In this document: one piece after another, positions 58,775 to 64,000 of the stretch | Position numbering within the stretch: position 1 is the first letter of the stretch | Layout: each line of letters begins with the position of its first letter | Origin: Heyndrickxia acidicola | Lineage (GTDB): Bacteria; Bacillota; Bacilli; Bacillales; Bacillaceae_C | DNA length: 64,000 nucleotides | Direction of reading: 5' to 3' | Assembly: GCF_001636425.1 (NCBI RefSeq) | Contig: NZ_KV440953.1 | Span: 942,847 to 1,006,846 of the forward strand | The notes under the pieces: model-generated | Database searches by the model: none | What the model was told of the DNA's origin: nothing | Seen by the model: only the letters and a program-made list of their open reading frames with translations | Translations under genes and position numbers: made by a program

Positions 58775-58903
58775 TAACTCCAGCGCCTATCGGCTAGCGT
58801 ATTTCTCCGTCTTCTCCCTGCGATAAGTTAACATCTAGTTTCCTTTATCTCAGTCGAAGACTCCGAAATCCGTACGCCGATGAACAAGGCGCTTCCGCTT
58901 TTC
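58775..58903. repeat. family D dispersed repeat, full copy
   Basis: Begins AACTCCAGCGCCTATCGGCT and ends CAAGGCGCTTCCGCTTTTCT; the GCGCCT / AGGCGC motifs near the ends are inverted. It abuts the stop of the acyl-CoA synthetase gene. Confidence 0.75.
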
Positions 58904-60448
58904 TTATTTAAATTGCTCGCGGAGAATAAACTTTTGCACTTTGCCACTTGCATTTTTTGGCAATTCTTTCAGAAAGAAATAGCGTCTTGGCCTTTTGTAG
59001 TCTGCCAGCTTCGGACTTTCTTTGCAAAATTGCTCTATATCCTGTTCGGTAAGGGGCTTTTTCTTAACAATTGCTGCCGCCACCTGCTCTCCCCAGTGCT
59101 CATGAGGCAATCCAAAAACTGCAGCCTCTAATATTCCTTCGTGTTCAAAAAGAATATCTTCGACTTCTCGCGGATAAATGTTTTCTCCTCCGCTTATTAT
59201 CATGTCATCTGCTCTATCTGAAATATAAAGATACCCCTCATCATCCATGTAGCCTAAATCACCTGTGTGATACCACCCTTTATACATAGCTCGTTCTGTT
59301 GCTTCCTTCAATTGATAATACCCTGCCATCATACAAGGGCCTTTCGTCAAAATTTCCCCTATCGAAAATGGTGGCAGAATATCTTCAGGCTCTGAAGGAT
59401 TGTTTTCTCCTTTTCTTACTACCCGAATATCATGTCCATAGCATGCTCGGCCTGCTGATCCTGCTTTTATCAGCTGCTCATGGTCCAATAAAAAAGACAC
59501 GGCTGGACCCATTTCTGTTTGGCCATAAGCTTGAACCAGCTCTATTTCAAATGCATCCTTTACTTTATTGACTAAAACTGGTGCCATAGGAGCAGCTCCA
59601 TACAGGCCTATACGCAGTGAGAAGAGGTTATATGAGAGGAAATCTTCCTGAAGAAGCATATTCCACATTGTAGGGGCCGAGAAAAAAGTTGTTATTTTTT
59701 CTTTTTCAATTGTTTGAAGGACCTGATGGGCTTGAAATTCATGGAGGATAATATTGCATGCACCTACAAGAATTCTAGGAAGAAAACTGCAATGTAGTTC
59801 AGCACAGTGAAACATGGGGGCGCAAACGAGGCCGCGATCGAGCGGACCCAATTTTAGTATGCTTGAACAAATCAGTGCCTGCTCTACCATCTCAAAATGT
59901 CTGTGCATCACTCCCTTAGGGCGGCCTGTGGTACCGCTAGTATACATGATGGCATAGACATCATCTTCTTTTATGTTTATGTCTTCTAAGTTAGTATGTT
60001 CTGAGGATAGGATTTCTGAGTAGCAATAAGCATAATCTGTCAACTCATTATCAATTGACCAAAACTCTGCACCGCATTCATACTGCTTGCGTGCTTCAGC
60101 CACCTGCTCAGCCGCCGCTTTTTCAAAAATTACTATTTTAGGCTGAGCATCCTTAAATATATAAGCAATTTCTGCTGATTTCAGCCTAAAATTTATAGGA
60201 TTAAATACTGCTCCTATTTTTGCGCAGGCAAATAGGATGATGGCTAATTCGCTTGTATTGTAAAGGATTGTTGAAACCTTGTCCCCTTTTTGAATTCCCC
60301 TTCGTAGAAAAGCGTTTGCTGTTTTATGAATATCTTCCTGGAATGCCTTATAAGTCCATCTTTTGCTGTTTCTGCAGTCCACCAATGCTTCCCTGTCAGG
60401 GTATTTTAAAACAGTTTGTTCGAATAAATGAGAAATCGTAAGTCCCAT
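58904..60448 (-). CDS. acyl-CoA synthetase (AMP-forming), FadD-like
   Basis: 514 aa from ATG 60448 (AAAGGGGGC upstream; a TTG two codons earlier is possible). A3 motif MYTSGTTGRPKGV (about 172), QAYGQTEMGPAVS, YHTGDLGYMDDEGYLYISDR, IISGGENIYPREVE and the catalytic Lys in LPKNASGKVQKF. Activates a carboxylic acid, probably a fatty acid, to its CoA ester. Different subfamily from the synthetase at 37562. Monocistronic. Confidence 0.93.
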   Translation of the reverse strand: MGLTISHLFEQTVLKYPDREALVDCRNSKRWTYKAFQEDIHKTANAFLRRGIQKGDKVSTILYNTSELAIILFACAKIGAVFNPINFRLKSAEIAYIFKDAQPKIVIFEKAAAEQVAEARKQYECGAEFWSIDNELTDYAYCYSEILSSEHTNLEDINIKEDDVYAIMYTSGTTGRPKGVMHRHFEMVEQALICSSILKLGPLDRGLVCAPMFHCAELHCSFLPRILVGACNIILHEFQAHQVLQTIEKEKITTFFSAPTMWNMLLQEDFLSYNLFSLRIGLYGAAPMAPVLVNKVKDAFEIELVQAYGQTEMGPAVSFLLDHEQLIKAGSAGRACYGHDIRVVRKGENNPSEPEDILPPFSIGEILTKGPCMMAGYYQLKEATERAMYKGWYHTGDLGYMDDEGYLYISDRADDMIISGGENIYPREVEDILFEHEGILEAAVFGLPHEHWGEQVAAAIVKKKPLTEQDIEQFCKESPKLADYKRPRRYFFLKELPKNASGKVQKFILREQFK

Positions 60449-60614
60449 GTCCAAAGCCCCCTTTCATCTTTAATTCAAGATATGCTTGTATGATTTCCTG
60501 CATACCAAGGAAACTACAACTTAGTTAGAAGAATGGCTGAATTAGCCAAAGCACGCATGATGGGTAAAAATGTTTTAAATAGACAAATAAAGTTGCGTAT
60601 AGGCAAAATAATGG

Positions 60615-60643
60615 TTTACTTTTTTTAATTGTAAGAATAGAAT
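60615..60643 (+). promoter_or_regulatory. sigma-A promoter of the first Nramp gene
   Basis: TTTACT (-35), 17-base spacer, TAGAAT (-10). Confidence 0.6.
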
Positions 60644-60656
60644 AGTAACGAATAAT

Positions 60657-60676
60657 CTTTTCCTTAAGGAAACTTT
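60657..60676 (+). promoter_or_regulatory. MntR-like operator
   Basis: TTTTCCTTAAGGAAACTTTT, very close to the B. subtilis mntA MntR site (core CCTTAAGGAAAC). It lies just after the expected transcription start, so bound MntR-Mn would block the Nramp gene when manganese is plentiful. Assignment by similarity. Confidence 0.75.
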
Positions 60677-60711
60677 TTTGAAGCAGGTTTAAAATTAGTG
60701 GAGGGAATGAA

Positions 60712-62007
60712 ATGCTGACTGAAAAAACGTACAGAAAAGAATTAGTTCCTAAAATAACGCGAATAGAAAATTCTGCTCATGCTGTCCTCAGAGGAGAGGT
60801 AAAGGGAATCAAAAGGATTCTGCCCTTTCTCGGCCCGGCTTTTATTGCGGCAGTCGCTTATATAGATCCAGGAAATTTTGCTACAAATATTTCCGCAGGC
60901 TCAAAATATGGATATATGCTCATTTGGGTAATTGTGATATCCAATTTAATGGCAGTGCTTATACAGTCTTTATCCGCAAAACTTGGGATTGCAACAGGAA
61001 AAAATTTGCCCGAGATTGCCAGGGATCGTTTTCCAAAAGGAATTTCCATTTTTCTTTGGCTGCAAAGTGAAATTGTGATTATAGCTACAGACCTTGCTGA
61101 ATTTATCGGTGCGGCACTTGGATTATATCTCATTTTTGGTATTCCAATGCTTCCTTCTGCTGTTATTACCGCTGTTGCTTCCTTTTTAATTCTGGAACTC
61201 CAGCGGAGGGGCCATAGAGTTTTGGAAGCAGTTATTGCCGGTATGGTTCTCATGGTAGTGTTAGCCTTTGCATTTCAGACCTTTTTAGCTAAACCTGATG
61301 GAGGATTGGCTTTAAAAGGCCTTCTTCTCCCCCGTTTTAATGGAGTCGACAGCATTATGCTGGGAGCAGGCATACTGGGTGCAACAGTAATGCCGCACGC
61401 AATTTATCTGCATTCGTCTCTTACACAAAAGAGGATTGTAGGAAAGAATATCCAAGAAAAAAAGAAAATTTTCAAATACGAATTTATCGATATTATCATC
61501 GCTATGCTGATTGCCGGTACAATAAATGTTTGTATGCTTTTGGTTGCCTCCGCGTTGTTTTTCCAAAGAGGTATGACTATTGAAGACCTTGGCATTGCTT
61601 ATACCCAATTTAAACATTATCTGGGTCCTCTTGCTGCCTTGTCATTCGGACTGGGATTATTAATTGCTGGACTTTCAAGTTCTTCCGTCGGCACCTTATC
61701 AGGCGATGTCGTTATGCAGGGATTTATCAATAAAAAGATTAATCTATATGTCCGAAGAGCCATTACCATGATACCGCCCCTTGCCATTATCATATCAGGT
61801 GTCAATGCTACCGATGCTCTTGTCATCAGCCAGGTCATCCTTTCGTTTGGTATTGCCTTTGCTCTTATACCGCTTGTCGTCTTTACAAGCAATAAAAAGA
61901 TTATGGGAGGACTGGTCAACCATCGATTGACGACCTTTATCGGATGGTGTGTTGCCATCTTAATCGTAGGTTTAAATATCTTTCTTGTCATTAATTCAAT
62001 TAACTAA
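60712..62007 (+). CDS. mntH: Nramp-family manganese transporter, copy 1
   Basis: Proton-coupled divalent metal importer, 431 aa with about 11 membrane helices. Metal-site motifs: AYIDPGNFATNI (TM1, DPGN) and ATVMPHAIYLHSSL (TM6, MPH). An MntR-like box upstream suggests repression by Mn(II). The gene is followed by a terminator, so copy 2 is a separate unit. ATG with GGAGGGAA upstream. Confidence 0.95.
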   Translation: MLTEKTYRKELVPKITRIENSAHAVLRGEVKGIKRILPFLGPAFIAAVAYIDPGNFATNISAGSKYGYMLIWVIVISNLMAVLIQSLSAKLGIATGKNLPEIARDRFPKGISIFLWLQSEIVIIATDLAEFIGAALGLYLIFGIPMLPSAVITAVASFLILELQRRGHRVLEAVIAGMVLMVVLAFAFQTFLAKPDGGLALKGLLLPRFNGVDSIMLGAGILGATVMPHAIYLHSSLTQKRIVGKNIQEKKKIFKYEFIDIIIAMLIAGTINVCMLLVASALFFQRGMTIEDLGIAYTQFKHYLGPLAALSFGLGLLIAGLSSSSVGTLSGDVVMQGFINKKINLYVRRAITMIPPLAIIISGVNATDALVISQVILSFGIAFALIPLVVFTSNKKIMGGLVNHRLTTFIGWCVAILIVGLNIFLVINSIN

Positions 62008-62010
62008 AAC

Positions 62011-62072
62011 AAAAGGAGCCAAAGCTCAAAAATCGCTTCATTCAGATTTTTGAGCTTCGGTCCCTTTTTTGT
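62011..62072 (+). terminator. terminator between the two Nramp genes
   Basis: AAGCTCAAAAAT / ATTTTTGAGCTT stem extended by GGAGCC / GGTCC, followed by six Ts. Confidence 0.9.
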
Positions 62073-62163
62073 TTGTTAAAGTTGTTTCTCACAGTAAATA
62101 TTGGTAAATCAAGCGAACGCAGAAGTTAGTTTATCTCAAATTGGGGAAAAATGAGGTATATGG

Positions 62164-62178
62164 TTTGCATAAGTAAAG
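62164..62178 (+). promoter_or_regulatory. weak MntR-like site upstream of Nramp copy 2
   Basis: TTTGCATAAGTAAAG partly resembles the B. subtilis mntH site but is one base short and imperfect. Confidence 0.25.
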
Positions 62179-62257
62179 AAAGATCATTTCATGTTTGTCT
62201 TCTTCCTTATAGCAATCGTAATAATTAGGAATAAAAATTAAGGAGGAACTTGTTGTC

Positions 62258-63550
62258 GTGATTAAAACCACAGATGAAGGTAGCATCTCAGAACAGTCCC
62301 AACAATCATCTGCTCCAGAACAGGTATTGCAGGGAGAAGTAAAAGGAATAAAAAAGATTCTTCCCTTTCTGGGACCTGCTTTTATTGCAGCGGTTGCCTA
62401 TATCGATCCTGGAAATTTTGCTACCAATATAACGGCCGGTTCAAAGTACGGCTACCTTTTATTATGGGTTATTGCTATTTCCAACCTGATGGCATTACTT
62501 ATTCAATCCTTATCTGCAAAGCTTGGTATTGCAACAGGCAAAAATCTGCCCGAACTGGCAAGAGAAAATTACCGTAAGGGTACTTCCATTTTTCTTTGGG
62601 TTCAAAGTGAACTAGTAATTATTGCGACCGATCTGGCAGAATTTATCGGAGCTGCATTAGGGTTAAATTTATTATTTGGAATGTCTATGATCCCTGCTGC
62701 CCTCATTACTGCAGCAGCCTCATTCGGAATATTGGAGCTGCAACGAAGAGGCTACCGCCCGCTTGAGATTGGCATTGCCTGCATGGTATTCATAGTGGTA
62801 TTAGCTTTTGTCGTACAAACAATCATTGTACAGCCTCAATGGAGTAATGCTTTTCATGGTCTATTTGTCCCAAGGCTTAAAGGGGTGAACAGTATCCTGC
62901 TTGCAGCAGGTATCCTTGGAGCAACGGTCATGCCGCATGCCATCTATCTGCATTCTTCTTTAACACAAAGCCGGATTAAAGCTAAAAATGAAGAAGAAAA
63001 AAGGAGAATATTTAAATTTGAATTTATCGATATTTTGATAGCTATGATCATTGCAGGTGTCATTAACATGCTAATCCTGGTCGTATCAGGAACAATATTT
63101 TACGAAAAAGGCATGTTAGTACAGGATTTGCCGGTAGCCTATCATAAATTTTTTACGTATTTAGGCCCTGTTGCCGCCATTTCCTTTGGTCTTGCACTTT
63201 TAATTGCGGGACTGTCCAGTTCCAGCGTGGGAACCCTGGCAGGTGATGTTGTCATGCAGGGATTTATTAATAAACGTATTAATTTATACGTACGGCGTGC
63301 CATTACCATGATTCCGCCGCTTTTAATTATTATTTCGGGGTACGATCCAACGAAAGCACTTGTATTAAGCCAGGTAGTTTTATCTTTTGGTATTTCTTTT
63401 GCTTTGGTCCCATTAATTTTATTTACAAGTAAAGAAAACATTATGGGAACGCTTGTGAATCAAAAATGGGTTACCGCTCTTGGATGGATTGTGGCTGCCC
63501 TTGTCATTTCCTTAAATATATTTCTTCTTTTCCAATCACTATTTACATGA
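62258..63550 (+). CDS. Nramp-family metal transporter, copy 2
   Basis: 430 aa, clearly a duplicate of the preceding gene: the same AYIDPGNFATNI and ATVMPHAIYLHSSL metal-site motifs, and near-identical VMQGFINKRINLYVRRAITM. The N-terminus (1-25, Ser/Gln-rich) and C-terminus have diverged. GTG start at 62258 with AAGGAGG 11 bases upstream. Metal preference of the two copies may differ. Confidence 0.95.
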   Translation: MIKTTDEGSISEQSQQSSAPEQVLQGEVKGIKKILPFLGPAFIAAVAYIDPGNFATNITAGSKYGYLLLWVIAISNLMALLIQSLSAKLGIATGKNLPELARENYRKGTSIFLWVQSELVIIATDLAEFIGAALGLNLLFGMSMIPAALITAAASFGILELQRRGYRPLEIGIACMVFIVVLAFVVQTIIVQPQWSNAFHGLFVPRLKGVNSILLAAGILGATVMPHAIYLHSSLTQSRIKAKNEEEKRRIFKFEFIDILIAMIIAGVINMLILVVSGTIFYEKGMLVQDLPVAYHKFFTYLGPVAAISFGLALLIAGLSSSSVGTLAGDVVMQGFINKRINLYVRRAITMIPPLLIIISGYDPTKALVLSQVVLSFGISFALVPLILFTSKENIMGTLVNQKWVTALGWIVAALVISLNIFLLFQSLFT

Positions 63551-63641
63551 GGGTAATGTACTTAGACTTAGCATTAATCTTAATAGTACTGTTGCATCTT
63601 GAAGCAGCTCTACGCTAGACTCACAACAATTCCCTGAAGTT

Positions 63642-63686
63642 TTTCACCTAAAAAGAGGATGCCTGGCATCCTCTTTTTAGGTGAAA
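63642..63686. terminator. long perfect bidirectional terminator
   Basis: A 22-bp perfect stem with a single-base loop (centre 63664; core AAAAAGAGGATGCC) between convergent genes; both strands have T runs. Confidence 0.92.
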
Positions 63687-63699
63687 TCATATATTCTTC

Positions 63700-64000
63700 T
63701 TATCCTTTAAGCTTCTGGACTTCAGTTTGTATAATGTCTGGCAAGTATTCTTTTAATTCCTTGAAACGATATCCAAGAGATCTAGCCTTTTCATTTGACA
63801 TGACCCAATTCCCTGGAATGGAGTATGGTGTTGAGCGGCTATCATCACTGCTTTGTTGAACGTGAGCCCTTTTATGAGTTGTTTCGTTTATATATTCAAT
63901 AAATTCATTTAACCGTACACTTCCATTTGTACATGCGTTAATAGGTCCTGAATAAGATTGTAATCCAATCCAAGCCAGAAAATCACCTGCTTCTTCCTCA
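63700..64000 (-). CDS. NAD-dependent epimerase/SDR-like protein, C-terminal part
   Basis: About 99 codons to the window edge; the start is outside. The readable part (LAWIGLQSYSGPINACTNGSVRLNEF, then YSIPGNWVMSNEKARSLGYRF and ELKEYLPDII) resembles the C-terminal substrate region of extended SDR epimerases/reductases, where INACTNGSV-like segments precede the terminal helices. The NAD-binding half cannot be checked. Confidence 0.7.
   Translation of the reverse strand, partial: EEEAGDFLAWIGLQSYSGPINACTNGSVRLNEFIEYINETTHKRAHVQQSSDDSRSTPYSIPGNWVMSNEKARSLGYRFKELKEYLPDIIQTEVQKLKG

Overview
The window is about 64 kb of low-GC chromosomal DNA from an endospore-forming member of the Bacillaceae (Bacillus sensu lato). 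The evidence is direct: minor spore-protein genes (sspO, sspP, sspN, tlp and an alpha/beta-type SASP), a T-box leader, strong purine-rich ribosome binding sites, two candidate sigma-B promoters, and a gene order around parC-parE-yneT-plsY-yneQ-yneP-tlp-sspN-yneN-citB-sspO-sspP that matches the Bacillus subtilis chromosome. I cannot name the species.

Layout. 1-3.3 kb: threonine operon hom (5' end outside the window), thrC, thrB, with overlapping genes. 3.5-11.6 kb: R2-like ligand-binding oxidase, iron alcohol dehydrogenase, a second zinc-ribbon threonine synthase, an RsbR-type stressosome paralogue, an aldehyde dehydrogenase and a thioester-reductase-like SDR; the gap at 5.75-6.6 kb holds decayed coding remnants. 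12-17.4 kb: a small membrane protein plus an MltG/YceG-like protein, a lipoprotein, and a T-box-controlled isoleucyl-tRNA synthetase of the long (type 2) class. 17.5-20 kb: a decayed, gene-poor stretch with remnants of a MATE pump and a tyrosine recombinase.

20-36.6 kb: a stay-green-family protein with a secreted FG-GAP-like protein, then the conserved core (topoisomerase IV, yneT, a GH18 glycosidase, plsY, yneQ, yneP, tlp, sspN, an FbpB-like peptide, yneN, aconitase, sspO, sspP) and a GlsB-type membrane protein. 36.8-46.4 kb: lytic transglycosylase, acyl-CoA ligase, LrgAB-type pair, quinone oxidoreductase, YflT-type stress protein with a good sigma-B promoter, a SWIM/SNF2 helicase and an alpha/beta SASP. 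46.6-51.2 kb: a truncated MetQ-like lipoprotein and a histidine-utilisation cluster hutU-hutI-hutG lacking hutH and hutP.

51.4-64 kb: GNAT acetyltransferase, a two-domain methyltransferase, an MBL-fold hydrolase with a broken TetR regulator, an AraC regulator with a degenerate receiver domain, flavin reductase, S66 LD-carboxypeptidase, a second acyl-CoA ligase, two tandem Nramp manganese transporters (the first with an MntR-like box), and the 3' end of an NAD-dependent epimerase-like gene.

Four families of short dispersed intergenic repeats (A-D below) occupy most of the longer gaps. One copy is a 116-bp element with perfect 10-bp terminal inverted repeats, so at least one family is MITE-like. 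I found no CRISPR array, intact insertion sequence, tRNA or rRNA gene. No single locus is clearly a new multi-gene system. The best candidates for undescribed biology are the fused methyltransferase, the degenerate-receiver AraC regulator, the stay-green/FG-GAP pair and the R2-like oxidase locus.
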